Counted from the first letter of the stretch, positions 6,753 through 14,646 are shown. The stretch: DNA of 31,245 nt from Plastoroseomonas sp036499545 (GCA_036499545.1 DASYDR010000364.1:1-31245); one strand, 5' to 3'. Notes: generated by a model not told the origin, from the letters alone. Numbers and translations are program-made.

Positions 6753-8822
6753 CTATTCGGCGGCGAGTTGTGCCGCCATTGGCATGGGCATTGGCAGCCG
6801 GACGCGGCCGGCTTCCGGCCGCGGCCCCGGCATGTCGGGGAACAGGCCGCGCCGGAGCCCGACCAGCGCCTGCGCGGCGTCGTAGCCTGGGGTCCCGGCG
6901 CGGGCGGTGACGGCGTGCAGCGCGCGGTCGATCGCCGCGCAGAGCATGGCAGGCGGCGGTGCCGCCACGTCGGATCGGCAATGGCGGAAATAGGTGGCGA
7001 CGCCGGCGAGCACCGCATCGACGCGGCGCCGCGCGCTGTCGCCGAGGCTGGCGCGGGCCTGGCGAAGATCCAGCAGGTTGTAGCCGATGCGCAGCTCCAC
7101 CAGCGCATCGCCGGCCACCAGCGCCGTTGCGTCATTGGCCGCGAGCCGCGGCGTGAGCTGGCCGAGCCGGTCGAGCGCGCGGTTCGCCAACGCCGCATGG
7201 TCGCCGCGGATGGCGCCGGTCGCCATCGCCGCCAGCTCCGCCCAACCGGCCCGGACCAGCCGCCGCGCGGCGATGCCGGCGCCGAAGGGCTTGGCCACCA
7301 GCGTCCACAGCGTGGCGAAGAACAGGCCGCCGACGACCGCCAGGCCGCCATTCGCGAAGCTTTCGAAATCGGTGCCGAAGCGATCCTGCAGCGACAGCAT
7401 CGCGGCGCCGTTCACCGCCAGCATCATGGTGGGCAGGAACAGCCGCGGGCGCGGAATCAGCGCGCCGACCGGCAGGAAGAAGACGGCGAGGGCGGCGGCC
7501 AGCAGCGGGAAATCCTCGATCCCCGGCAGCACGGCAACCAGGTAGATGCCGGCGGCGACCACCGCGACACCGGTCCAGACCGCCATGGCCCGCATCGACG
7601 GCGCCGGCCGGTCGAGCGCGCCGAAGAAGCAGCAAGCGACGGTGGTCATGGCCATGAAGTTGGCACCGCCGGTCCAGCCGCTCTGGATCCAGAGAAAGCC
7701 TGCCGCCAGCGTCGCCGCCGCCGCGGAACCGGCGGCGAAGAGCATCAGCAGGTGGTCGTGATGCCGTTCCCCGCCGATCACCGGCCGCAGGCGGGAGGAT
7801 GGGCGCCAATCCGGCTCCCGCCGGCCGGCGGCCATCTGCCGCTGGCGCGCCAGGCAGTCCCGCCAGAGCGCCACCACCTCCCCCAGCCGGGCGAGCAGGC
7901 CCGACAGCACCAGCCCGTTCCAGTCCGGCACGGTACCCGGCGCCGGCTCCAGCGCCGCGAGCGCCACCAGGAGGCGATCGGCGGCCTGCGGGTCGGCGGC
8001 GCCGGCGATCCAGTCGGCGATCGCCGCCGTCAGCGCGCCGAGTTCCGGCGGCAACGCGCCATGGGCAAGCTTCAGCGCGTGCAACCGGTCCGCCATCGAG
8101 GACAGCAGGGGCGGCAGCAGCAGGAAGCTGCCGCGCAACGCTTTCGCCTGCCGCAACATGTCGCGCGCTTCGGCGTCATGGGTCAGTTGGGCGATCAGTG
8201 CATCGAGGCCAGCGATATCGCTGGCCAGGCGCTGACGCGCCACCGGCGCGGGTGCCGCACCACCGGCGCGCAGGATCTCCGCCGCCCAGGCGCCCGCATC
8301 GGTGAGCCAGGCCTCGGCGCGCGCGGCGAGCGTCGGTCCGAGGCTGACCGGGAAGACCGTCGCCGCGACGATGCTGGCGCAGAGAATGCCGAGCAGGATC
8401 TCCTCGCTGCGGGCGACGGCGACATCGAAGATCGTCCCGGGGTCGGTCACCGCGGGCAGCGCGATCAGCGGCAGCGTGTAGGCGGCCAGCATGAAGACAT
8501 AGCCGCGTGGCGTGCGGTCGAGCATCGCGGCATACATCAGGCAGCCGGCCCAAAGCGCGACGGCGAGGCAGAGCAGTTCCGGCGCCGCCACCAGCGGCGG
8601 TACCAGCGCGACCGCGCCGGCAGCGCCGAGCAGCGTGCCGAGGGCGCGGTACAGCGCCTTCGACACCGTGGCGCCGGAAAGCGGGTTCATCACCACATAG
8701 ACGGTGGTCATCGCCCAATAGGGACGCGGCAGGTCGAAGGCGAAGGCGAGATAGAGCGCCAGCATGGCCGCTGCGAAGGCCTTGCCCGAGAACAGCCAGT
8801 CCTGGACGGACGGGAAGGTCAT
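6753..8822 (-). CDS. FUSC family (AaeB-like) inner-membrane efflux protein
   Basis: A 689-residue protein with the duplicated FUSC architecture. An N-terminal block of hydrophobic helices (about 14-165) with the signature PYWAMTTVYVVMNPLSGATVSKALYRALGTLLGA is followed by a soluble alpha-helical stretch, then a second membrane block (about 350-505: AGSAAAATLAAGFLWIQSGWTGGANFMAMTTVACCFFGA) and a C-terminal soluble domain. Length and layout match AaeB, the pump component for hydroxybenzoate export, and related fusaric-acid resistance proteins. It heads the minus-strand operon with the DUF1656 and HlyD-type genes. The ribosome binding site is poor. An AT-rich promoter/operator about 130 bp upstream suggests regulated expression; no regulator gene is adjacent. 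Confidence 0.92.
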   Translation of the reverse strand: MTFPSVQDWLFSGKAFAAAMLALYLAFAFDLPRPYWAMTTVYVVMNPLSGATVSKALYRALGTLLGAAGAVALVPPLVAAPELLCLAVALWAGCLMYAAMLDRTPRGYVFMLAAYTLPLIALPAVTDPGTIFDVAVARSEEILLGILCASIVAATVFPVSLGPTLAARAEAWLTDAGAWAAEILRAGGAAPAPVARQRLASDIAGLDALIAQLTHDAEARDMLRQAKALRGSFLLLPPLLSSMADRLHALKLAHGALPPELGALTAAIADWIAGAADPQAADRLLVALAALEPAPGTVPDWNGLVLSGLLARLGEVVALWRDCLARQRQMAAGRREPDWRPSSRLRPVIGGERHHDHLLMLFAAGSAAAATLAAGFLWIQSGWTGGANFMAMTTVACCFFGALDRPAPSMRAMAVWTGVAVVAAGIYLVAVLPGIEDFPLLAAALAVFFLPVGALIPRPRLFLPTMMLAVNGAAMLSLQDRFGTDFESFANGGLAVVGGLFFATLWTLVAKPFGAGIAARRLVRAGWAELAAMATGAIRGDHAALANRALDRLGQLTPRLAANDATALVAGDALVELRIGYNLLDLRQARASLGDSARRRVDAVLAGVATYFRHCRSDVAAPPPAMLCAAIDRALHAVTARAGTPGYDAAQALVGLRRGLFPDMPGPRPEAGRVRLPMPMPMAAQLAAE

Positions 8823-8951
8823 GCCGCCGCCCCCGCATCCGCGACGACGCGAAGGACACGAAACACCGCCTTGATCCCGGCGCCGCTGCCGCCGCGTGCG
8901 ATCGGCAGGCTGGGGGTCAGCCGGACCCTACCTTGAGCGTGCTTATCCATG

Positions 8952-8979
8952 GCTCATTATGTTGTCAGCAATAATGAGC
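8952..8979. promoter_or_regulatory. inverted repeat, likely operator for the FUSC efflux operon
   Basis: GCTCATTAT and ATAATGAGC form a perfect 9-bp inverted repeat separated by 10 bp, inside a markedly AT-rich patch of an otherwise very GC-rich genome. The dyad overlaps the -10 to -35 region of a candidate minus-strand promoter, a classic placement for a repressor such as TetR, MarR or LysR. The motif CAACATA also occurs twice within the patch on the minus strand. Confidence 0.55.
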
Positions 8980-8985
8980 ATACAA
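8956..8985 (-). promoter_or_regulatory. candidate sigma-70 promoter of the FUSC-DUF1656-HlyD operon
   Basis: On the minus strand, TTGTAT (8985-8980) and CATAAT (8961-8956) are spaced by 18 bp. The -10 box matches TATAAT at five of six bases and the -35 keeps TTG. Transcription would start near 8949, leaving an untranslated leader of about 125 nt before the FUSC ATG. Confidence 0.45.
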
Positions 8986-9030
8986 TCTATGTTGCCTTGC
9001 AGCATGGCATGGCTGGCCTGCGCCATGGGC

Positions 9031-9049
9031 GCACCCCTTCCGGGGGTGC
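9031..9049 (-). terminator. hairpin just downstream of the acyl-CoA ligase gene
   Basis: GCACCCC and GGGGTGC form a 7-bp GC stem around a 5-nt loop, four bases after the ligase stop codon on the minus strand. There is no clear U-tract, so it may be a weak or Rho-assisted terminator, or an RNA 3'-end stabiliser. Confidence 0.42.
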
Positions 9050-9052
9050 CTG

Positions 9053-10576
9053 CTATGCCAGTCCGAGTTGCGCCGCGAGGCCGAGGCGCATCGGCTTGCC
9101 GGTCGGGCCCTTCGGGATCTCCGGCAGGAAGATCACCCGGCGCGGCACCTTGAAATCGGCGAGGCGATCCGCGGCGAAGCGCCGCAGCGCCGCTTCATCG
9201 AGCGTGTGCCCGCCACGCAGGACCACCGCCGCCGCCACCTCCTCCCCCAGGCGGGCATGCGGCAACGCGAAGCACAGCGCCTGCGCCACCGCCGGATGGG
9301 CCGCCAGAACCGCGTCCAGTTCCAGGGGCGAGATCTTCTCGCCGCCGCGGTTGATCAGCTCCTTGAGGCGGCCGGTCAGGGTCAGGGCGCCATCCGGCCC
9401 AAGCCGGCCCTGATCCCCGGTGCGCAGCCAACCGCCGGCGAATGCCCGGGCATTGGCCGCGGGGTTGTCGGCGTAGCCCCGCATCACATTGGGCCCGCGA
9501 ATCGCGACCTCCCCCAGGCCGCCCGCCGGCACGGCATCGCCAGCTTCGTCCAGCAGCACGAGCTCGGGGCCGGCGGGCCAGCCCGCCACGCCCGGACGAC
9601 GTGGCCGATCGAGCCGGTTGGAGGCGATCTGGTGCGCCGCCTCCGTCATGCCATAGCTCTCGATCGCCGGGACGCCGAAGCGGGCTTCCAGCGCTTCCAG
9701 CACCGGCCCGGGCAGGGCCGCGGAGGAGGAGCGCAGAAACCGCAGCGACGGCGCTGCCGGGCCGCCCGGCGCGGCCCGCATCAGGATCGCCTGGTACATG
9801 GTCGGCACGGCGGTGACCCAGCTCGGCCGCTCCGCCATGAGCAGGCGTTGAAAGCGCAGCGCGTCGAAGCCCGGCGTACAGCAGACCGACCCACCCGCCG
9901 CCAATGGCGCCAGCAGGCCGGCGACCAGGCCATGGATATGGAACAGCGGCATGATGCCCAGCCCCAGATCCCCAGGGCCGAGCGCCAAGGCGGCCGCGAC
10001 GTGCCGCGCCGAGGCCACGAGATTCGCCTGCGTCAGCGGCACGCGCTTGGGCCGCGCCGTGGTGCCGGAGGTATGCAGCAGCAAGGCCAGGTCCGTGGCC
10101 GCGGCGAAGCCTGGCTGCCGTGCCCGGCCGATCCGGCCGCCTTCCAGCCGGAAGGCGCCGGCACCATGCGCCGGCTCGGCGACCATCTCGATCACCATCA
10201 CGCCGAGCGCCGCCGCCGCCGCGCGGGCCGGCGCCGCGATACCGGCAATGGTCAGGAGGGCCGCCGGCGCCAGGTCCCGCAGGTGGAAATCATACTCCTC
10301 CCGCCGGTAGCCGGGGTTGAGCGGCGCGGCGGCGGCGCTGGCCGCGACGGCCAGGAAGGCGGCGGCCGCGCCTGGCCCATTGGGCAGCACCATGGCGACG
10401 CGGTCGCCGCGCCCGATGCCGCGCGCATTCAGGCCGGCCTGGGTGCGGAGCATCAGGTCGCGCAGCGCCGCATGCGTCAGCGGCGCCTGGCCGTCGAGTG
10501 AACGCAGCGCCGGCGCGGCGGCGGGCGCCGCGGCCAGCAATTCCGCGATGGTCGCGGCGCCCGGATCCGGCGTCAT
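9053..10576 (-). CDS. AMP-dependent acyl-CoA ligase (oxalate/4-coumarate-CoA ligase-like)
   Basis: A 507-residue ANL-superfamily enzyme that adenylates a carboxylic acid and transfers it to CoA. Visible core motifs are the P-loop TSGTTARPK (169-177), YGMTE (308-312), LRTGDQG (385-390), the hinge GRLKELINRGGEKISP (402-417) and the adenylating lysine PTGKPMR (Lys494). The LINRGGEKISPLEL hinge resembles the branch containing oxalyl-CoA synthetases, so a small acid substrate is plausible but unproven. The ATG overlaps the glycosyltransferase stop codon (ATGA); an ATG six bases earlier is an alternative start. It is the last gene of a three-gene operon with a glycosyltransferase and an acyltransferase, which suggests it may supply acyl-CoA for modifying a glycan. 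Confidence 0.9.
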   Translation of the reverse strand: MTPDPGAATIAELLAAAPAAAPALRSLDGQAPLTHAALRDLMLRTQAGLNARGIGRGDRVAMVLPNGPGAAAAFLAVAASAAAAPLNPGYRREEYDFHLRDLAPAALLTIAGIAAPARAAAAALGVMVIEMVAEPAHGAGAFRLEGGRIGRARQPGFAAATDLALLLHTSGTTARPKRVPLTQANLVASARHVAAALALGPGDLGLGIMPLFHIHGLVAGLLAPLAAGGSVCCTPGFDALRFQRLLMAERPSWVTAVPTMYQAILMRAAPGGPAAPSLRFLRSSSAALPGPVLEALEARFGVPAIESYGMTEAAHQIASNRLDRPRRPGVAGWPAGPELVLLDEAGDAVPAGGLGEVAIRGPNVMRGYADNPAANARAFAGGWLRTGDQGRLGPDGALTLTGRLKELINRGGEKISPLELDAVLAAHPAVAQALCFALPHARLGEEVAAAVVLRGGHTLDEAALRRFAADRLADFKVPRRVIFLPEIPKGPTGKPMRLGLAAQLGLA

Positions 10577-11817
10577 GGCCATTGCCGCCGGCACCAGCGC
10601 AGTACCCGCCGCAGCCGGCGGGCGAGGCCTGGCAGATGCGCGAGAAGGCGGCGCGATGGCCGGGTCAGGCGCCAATGCAGGCTGCTTTCGATGCCCCGGA
10701 GTCGCGTGGCTGCCGCCGTCAGCGCCGCATGGGCGGCATCGGCCTCACACCGGGCGGCGGTCAGATCCGTCGCCGCCGTCGCTGCCACCTGGACAAGCTC
10801 GGCCCGCACGACGTCGCATTCGGCCTGGGAAGCATCGCGTTCGGCCTGGGCCGCATCGCGTTCGGCCTGGGCCGCCGCAAGGCGCTCTCCAGCCGCGGCC
10901 TCCGCCAAGGCCAGGGCCTGGCGGGCGGCCAGCAGCTCGGCCCGCACGAGCACCAGGCGTGTCGCGGCGGTCTGCCCCGGCACCACCACTTCACGGCGGG
11001 CCTGCAGCACTGGGGCTTCCCACCAGCGCGACCGATGCGTCAGCCTTTCATCCGGCACCACGGCGGCCAGGTCGATCGACGCCGCCGTGAACTGCTCAAG
11101 ATCCCGGGCGACGCCGGCATCGCCCCGGAAATACTGCGTGCCGAAGGAATTGGCGACGTCCACCGTGCCGAGGCCCGTCGCCAGCAAAGCCTGCCGCGCC
11201 TGGCTGTAGCCGAGGCCGAGATACTTGTAATGCAGCAGCCGCAGCTCATCCTGCTCCGGCAGGACAAGTTCGCCCACCGGTTCCGCCTTATGCCGCCCGG
11301 GTCCGAAGCCCGTCGCCACGAGGGCATCCGGACGGAACAGGCTCAGCTTGCTCATCACCTCATAGGGCGCCCCGCGCGTCAGCGTCCGGCACAGCAGCGT
11401 CTCGGGGGCGGGGAACTCGGCGGCCACCATCTGGTAGCCAAGCGCCGGCACCAGCGTGACGCCGGCCGACATGCAGCCGCGCAGATAGGCGGTGATGTCG
11501 GGATGGCAGAGATGCTCGTCGACCGCGCTGATCACCGCCCAATCGGCGGCGCCGCGACTCTCCTGCCACATCATCTCCTGCAGGCGTTGCGCGGACAGCA
11601 CGTAGGATTCCGCCACCACGCGTTCGAATCGCCGCAGTTCGGCGCGCGGATGGGCGCGGATCATGTCCTGCGTGCCGTCGGTGGAGCCGTCGTCATAGAA
11701 GACGTAGCGCGCGACCCACGGATCGTAGTGCCGGAAGAAGAAGGGCAGCATCGCCGCTTCGTTCCAGCAGATGCTGTAGAGATGGACGATCGGCGTCCCG
11801 GCGGCGGGCCTGTCCAT
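10573..11817 (-). CDS. family 2-like glycosyltransferase with C-terminal coiled coil
   Basis: A 414-residue protein. The N-terminal GT-A domain starts HLYSICWNEAAMLPFFFRHY and carries FYDDGSTDGT (about 40-49), the nucleotide-sugar signature of the GT2 subgroup that includes Pfam Glyco_tranf_2_4. A second acidic motif, ISAVDEHL (about 96-103), sits where the metal-binding DxD is expected, reduced here to D-E. Residues about 290-375 form an Ala/Glu/Arg heptad coiled coil with in-phase seven-residue repeats (AERDAAQ-type). The tail ends SSLHWRLTRPSRRLL, a motif I recall at the end of cell-surface glycosyltransferases with coiled coils. No membrane helix is evident. It starts 3 bp after the NeuD-like stop codon and overlaps the ligase start. 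Confidence 0.85.
   Translation of the reverse strand: MDRPAAGTPIVHLYSICWNEAAMLPFFFRHYDPWVARYVFYDDGSTDGTQDMIRAHPRAELRRFERVVAESYVLSAQRLQEMMWQESRGAADWAVISAVDEHLCHPDITAYLRGCMSAGVTLVPALGYQMVAAEFPAPETLLCRTLTRGAPYEVMSKLSLFRPDALVATGFGPGRHKAEPVGELVLPEQDELRLLHYKYLGLGYSQARQALLATGLGTVDVANSFGTQYFRGDAGVARDLEQFTAASIDLAAVVPDERLTHRSRWWEAPVLQARREVVVPGQTAATRLVLVRAELLAARQALALAEAAAGERLAAAQAERDAAQAERDASQAECDVVRAELVQVAATAATDLTAARCEADAAHAALTAAATRLRGIESSLHWRLTRPSRRLLAHLPGLARRLRRVLRWCRRQWP
10816..10878. repeat. three tandem 21-bp repeats inside the glycosyltransferase gene
   Basis: Three adjacent 21-bp units (10816-10836, 10837-10857, 10858-10878) differ at only a few positions and share the core TTCGGCCTGGG. They encode three in-frame seven-residue heptads of the coiled coil. 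Copy number could change by slippage without breaking the frame. Confidence 0.85.
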
Positions 11818-11820
11818 GGC

Positions 11821-12495
11821 TCAGCGCAGGGCTTCTGCCGGTCCGGCCGCCCGCGCCTGGATACGCGCCGGATTGCCGACCGCGATGGCATCCGCCGGTA
11901 CGTCGCGCGTCACCACCGCGCCGGGCGCGATCACGGCTCCGGCGCCGATCCGCACCCCCGGGGCAATCACCGCGCCGGCGCCCAGCAAGGCGCCCTCCCC
12001 GATCTCGACCTGCCCGGCGATCGTCACCCCGGGCCCGATGGAGGCGAAGGCGCCGACGCGCAGGTGGTGCCCCAGGCTCGCTGCGCGGTTCACCACCACA
12101 TGCGGCCCGGTCTCGACCCATGCGCCGATCACGCAGCCGGCGTTCACGAAGCCTCCGGCCGCGAATTGCGCCGAGCGGCTGACAATCGTCGTGGGGTCCA
12201 GCAGCGCCGCGCTGGGCCGCAGCCCGAGCGCCAGGGCTTCCGCCACCGCGGCGCGGCGATTGGCCGGCGTGAAGAGAGGGCAGAGGAAGTCCAGGCCGCG
12301 CCAGGCGGGCAGCATGCCGTCCGCCTCGATGAGTGGCGTGGCGGCCGCGGCGAAGCTTTCCCCCGGCCGGTTCCGCACCGCGGCCGCGACCGGCCGCGCC
12401 AGCCGAAGGCAGGTTTCCTCGACATCGGCGATCAACGGCCCGCCGGCGCCGAACAGGATCAGGGCGTCGGCGGGCGGGCCGAGGCGATCTTGCAT
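11821..12495 (-). CDS. NeuD/PglD-like left-handed beta-helix acyltransferase
   Basis: About 224 residues from the chosen ATG. An N-terminal Rossmann-like half (ALILFGAGGPLIADVEE) is followed by a C-terminal left-handed beta-helix of hexapeptide repeats (VNAGCVIGAWVETGPHVVVNRAASLGHH, then IGPGVTIAGQVEIGEGALLGAGAVIAPGVRIGAGAVIAPGAVV), ending in the family's VPADAIAVGNPARI loop. This is the NeuD/PglD/VioB layout of sugar O- or N-acyltransferases that use acyl-CoA. The histidine of the VNRAASLGHH segment fits the catalytic base position. I start at MQDRLG because the sequence upstream does not resemble the family; in-frame ATGs up to 12561 exist and no strong ribosome binding site separates them. 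It opens the glycosyltransferase/ligase operon. Confidence 0.85.
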   Translation of the reverse strand: MQDRLGPPADALILFGAGGPLIADVEETCLRLARPVAAAVRNRPGESFAAAATPLIEADGMLPAWRGLDFLCPLFTPANRRAAVAEALALGLRPSAALLDPTTIVSRSAQFAAGGFVNAGCVIGAWVETGPHVVVNRAASLGHHLRVGAFASIGPGVTIAGQVEIGEGALLGAGAVIAPGVRIGAGAVIAPGAVVTRDVPADAIAVGNPARIQARAAGPAEALR

Positions 12496-12707
12496 GACAG
12501 GATCAGCGCCGCATCCGGACGGTGATCGCGCATCGATCCCCGAACGCATCGCCATCTGCAACCGCCATCATCCGTCTCACCCTTCGGGATCGCCCCGTTA
12601 CCATGGCGGCGCCGCACCCATCAAATGCAGGGGCCGGCCTTCAGCGGCGGAGGCGGAAAGAGAAAAGGGATCTGCCGGACCAATCCGCGGCCGCTCGAAC
12701 CGAGACC

Positions 12708-13091
12708 TCAAAGGCCCGTGCTCAACACCGCGGCGACGATCAGCAGCACGATGATCAGGCTCAGGGCGAAGACGAGCATGTGGAAGGCCATGGCGGCCGT
12801 GCCCAGGCCCATGGCCGCGATCGCCGTCCGGCGATCCTCCCGGCGGACCAGGCCGACCACGCCGAGAATCGCCGCCAGCGCGCCGATGCCGGATGTCGCG
12901 GTGCCGGCGATACGATCGATCGTCCAGGGCGTCAGGGATGGGGCCGGCCGGCTCTGGACCGCCGCGATGGCCCGGTCCCGCAAGCTGCCCGCCGGCATTG
13001 GCTGGCGCTCGAGCGGGCCGGCATAGGTCAGCATCGCCGCCACCAGCAGGGCCAGCGCCCCGAGAAACATGCCCACACGGCTATAAGTCAT
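12708..13091 (-). CDS. small membrane protein of unknown function, 127 aa
   Basis: The protein starts MTYSRVGMFLGALALLVAAMLTYAGPLE and has three hydrophobic segments: about 6-24, about 58-77 (GTATSGIGALAAILGVVGLV) and about 92-122 (GTAAMAFHMLVFALSLIIVLLIVAAVL), with a periplasmic-type loop of about 30 residues after the first. I do not recognise a family. Hydrophobic segments in phase with clear start and stop codons and the absence of Arg/Pro runs argue that it is real. A longer in-frame extension upstream overlaps the YbjN gene in a shadow frame and is rejected. A strong hairpin separates it from the YbjN-domain gene, so it may have its own promoter. Confidence 0.7.
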   Translation of the reverse strand: MTYSRVGMFLGALALLVAAMLTYAGPLERQPMPAGSLRDRAIAAVQSRPAPSLTPWTIDRIAGTATSGIGALAAILGVVGLVRREDRRTAIAAMGLGTAAMAFHMLVFALSLIIVLLIVAAVLSTGL

Positions 13092-13103
13092 TGGCCCGGT
13101 CCC

Positions 13104-13130
13104 CGCCGCCGGACGGGATATCCGGCGGCG
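13104..13130. terminator. strong GC hairpin between the YbjN-domain gene and the small membrane protein
   Basis: CGCCGCCGGA and TCCGGCGGCG form a perfect 10-bp stem with a 7-nt loop, about 45 bp after the YbjN stop codon on the minus strand and just before the next gene. No U-run follows on either strand, so it is terminator-like rather than a textbook intrinsic terminator. Confidence 0.45.
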
Positions 13131-13173
13131 CAGAGTAGACACTATGTCGTAATGATCAGTCAGGCCAGGGGCT

Positions 13174-13680
13174 CTACGCTTCCCCCACGCATTCCAGCAT
13201 GGCGCATTGCAGGGCGTCGGCCGGGCTCTTGCCGCCCCAGAGAACGAACTGGAAGGCCGGGTAGAAGCGCTCGCACTCGGTGATCGCGATGTCGACCATG
13301 TCCTCGAGCGATTCGGCCGAAGCGCCGGGGGCACCGCGCAGCAGGACGGAATGGCGGAAGACCGGCATCCCTTCGTCGCTCTCCAGCCCGAAATGCCCGA
13401 TCCACAGCTTCTCATTGGCCAGCGACAGCAACTCATACAGCTTTTCCCGCCGCTCGGCGGGCACCTTCAGGTCGAAGGCGCAGGTGAAGGACATGGCACT
13501 GATCTCGGAAGACCACGCGAAATGCAGGCCGTAATCGCACCATTTACCGGGCGCTTCCGCAGCCATCTCGCCATCGGAGCGGCGGTCAAAAGCCCATTCA
13601 TTGGCAACGACGATCTGCTCGACGACGTCGAGGGGATTGGCGGCGGAACGCTCGCTGCGGACGCCGATGGTGGCGGACAT
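13174..13680 (-). CDS. YbjN domain-containing protein
   Basis: A 168-residue cytoplasmic protein. The pattern NPLDVVEQIVVANEWAFDRRSDGEMAAEAPGKWCDYGLHFAWSSEISAMSFTCAFDLKVPAERREKLYELLSLANEKLWIGHFGL, with the beta-strand FRHSVLLRG, matches the alphaproteobacterial YbjN family, which has a type III secretion chaperone-like fold. Family members are linked to stress and motility phenotypes in E. coli, but no biochemical activity is established. The ATG has an excellent ribosome binding site (AGGAGG, about 7 bp upstream). It is followed by a hairpin and then a small membrane-protein gene. The 268-bp region upstream should contain its promoter. Confidence 0.88.
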   Translation of the reverse strand: MSATIGVRSERSAANPLDVVEQIVVANEWAFDRRSDGEMAAEAPGKWCDYGLHFAWSSEISAMSFTCAFDLKVPAERREKLYELLSLANEKLWIGHFGLESDEGMPVFRHSVLLRGAPGASAESLEDMVDIAITECERFYPAFQFVLWGGKSPADALQCAMLECVGEA

Positions 13681-13948
13681 CGCGGAACCTCCTTCCGTCG
13701 GGGCGAGCGGCTGCGCCGCGCTGTGCCCCGCCTGCGCTGCGGAACCGGTGCGGCGCCCGGGCCCCCCGCCGAGGGCGCCACCGGTCCCTGTGGGCAATAC
13801 CGGGTCTAGCGGTTCCCGGCGCGATTCACCCACAAGAACTAGACTACGCAAGCGCGAAACGGGATCGCAAGAGACAGCCGTGCGAAAACCGCGCTTGGCG
13901 CAAGTCGTTCATCTCACGAGATAGACGTCAGCGGCTATGCCATTAATG
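13681..13948. other. 268-bp intergenic region upstream of the YbjN-domain gene
   Basis: I see no gene here. The stretch 13830-13960 is less GC-rich than the flanks and probably holds the YbjN promoter reading leftward, but none of the -35/-10 combinations I tried was convincing. The remaining bases before the YbjN ribosome binding site are plain GC-rich sequence. Confidence 0.5.
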
Positions 13949-14557
13949 TTACAAGGTTTCCAGCCCTGTCCATTCGCGCCAGAAACCCGCCGGCTCCGGC
14001 CGTGCCGGGCGGGGGCGATCGGCGTCGGGGGTCCCGACATAAATCCAGCCGAGCAGCGTGTCGGTCTCGGCGAAACCCAGGAACCGCTTCACCGCCGGAT
14101 CCTTGAGCGCGCCGGAGGAAAGCCAGCAGGTGCCGAAGCCGAGCGCATCGAGCGCGTGCAGCAGGTTCATGGTGCCGGCGGCGGCCGATGCCTCCTGCTC
14201 CCAGGGGGGGACGCCCGGACGGTCATGGCGAATGGCGGCGGCGGCGACGATGATCAGCGGCGCGCGCAGCGGCTTTTCCCGTTCGATCTCCAGCCGGGCG
14301 GGCGGGGTCTCTGGCTCCCGCGCGGCGAGCGATTCGGCCAGGAAGCGGCCAAGCGCGACCCGCGCCTCGCCCCGGATGCAGACGAAACGCCAGGGGCGGA
14401 GCCCGCCATGATCCGGCGCCCGGAGCGCGGCGGCGACGGCACGGTCCATCGCCTCCGGCCCCGGTCCGGGTTCGCGCAGGTTCCGCGGCGGCACCGAGGC
14501 GCGGGCGAGCAGGGTATCGAGCTGGGGCGAAGCGGCGGGCAGGGGGGCTTCGGGCAT
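13949..14557 (-). CDS. YdjA-type nitroreductase family protein
   Basis: A 202-residue FMN-dependent nitroreductase. The signature RAPDHGGLRPWRFVCI near the N-terminus is the FMN-binding segment typical of the compact YdjA subfamily. WEQEASAAAGTMNLLHALDALGFGTCWLSSGALKDPAVKRFLGFAETDTLLGWIYVG is the usual C-terminal FMN and dimer region. Such enzymes reduce nitroaromatics or quinones with NAD(P)H; the natural substrate is usually unknown. I start at MPEAPL because an AGAGGA ribosome binding site precedes it; an upstream in-frame ATG would add 15 uncharacteristic residues. A Fur-box-like palindrome lies about 50 bp upstream, suggesting iron control. Confidence 0.9.
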   Translation of the reverse strand: MPEAPLPAASPQLDTLLARASVPPRNLREPGPGPEAMDRAVAAALRAPDHGGLRPWRFVCIRGEARVALGRFLAESLAAREPETPPARLEIEREKPLRAPLIIVAAAAIRHDRPGVPPWEQEASAAAGTMNLLHALDALGFGTCWLSSGALKDPAVKRFLGFAETDTLLGWIYVGTPDADRPRPARPEPAGFWREWTGLETL

Positions 14558-14602
14558 CGTCGGATCCTCTTCGCCGATGCCCTTACCGCATGCGGCGCTC
14601 AC

Positions 14603-14619
14603 TTGCGAACGATTCTCAA
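14603..14619. promoter_or_regulatory. Fur/Irr-like palindrome upstream of the nitroreductase gene
   Basis: TTGCGAACGATTCTCAA is an imperfect 17-bp palindrome of the form TTGnGAAnnnTTCnCAA. It closely resembles proteobacterial Fur boxes of the GAGAATnnTTC type. It stands about 45 bp upstream of the nitroreductase start in a locally AT-richer stretch. Confidence 0.5.
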
Positions 14620-14646
14620 TTAAGGGCGCGCATCCCTGCCCTGCCC

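Noticed and set aside
6768..8936. 722-codon open frame on the plus strand opposite the FUSC gene
   Set aside because: Low-complexity Arg/Gln/His/Gly translation with no recognisable motif. The minus-strand FUSC protein explains the region.
10498..12525. 675-codon open frame on the plus strand across the ligase/glycosyltransferase/acyltransferase genes
   Set aside because: It spans three real antisense genes and shows only shadow composition.
12708..13436. Longer 242-residue version of the small membrane protein
   Set aside because: The first 115 residues are Ser/Arg/Pro-rich shadow sequence overlapping the YbjN gene. The natural start is the methionine at 13091, just before a signal-like helix.
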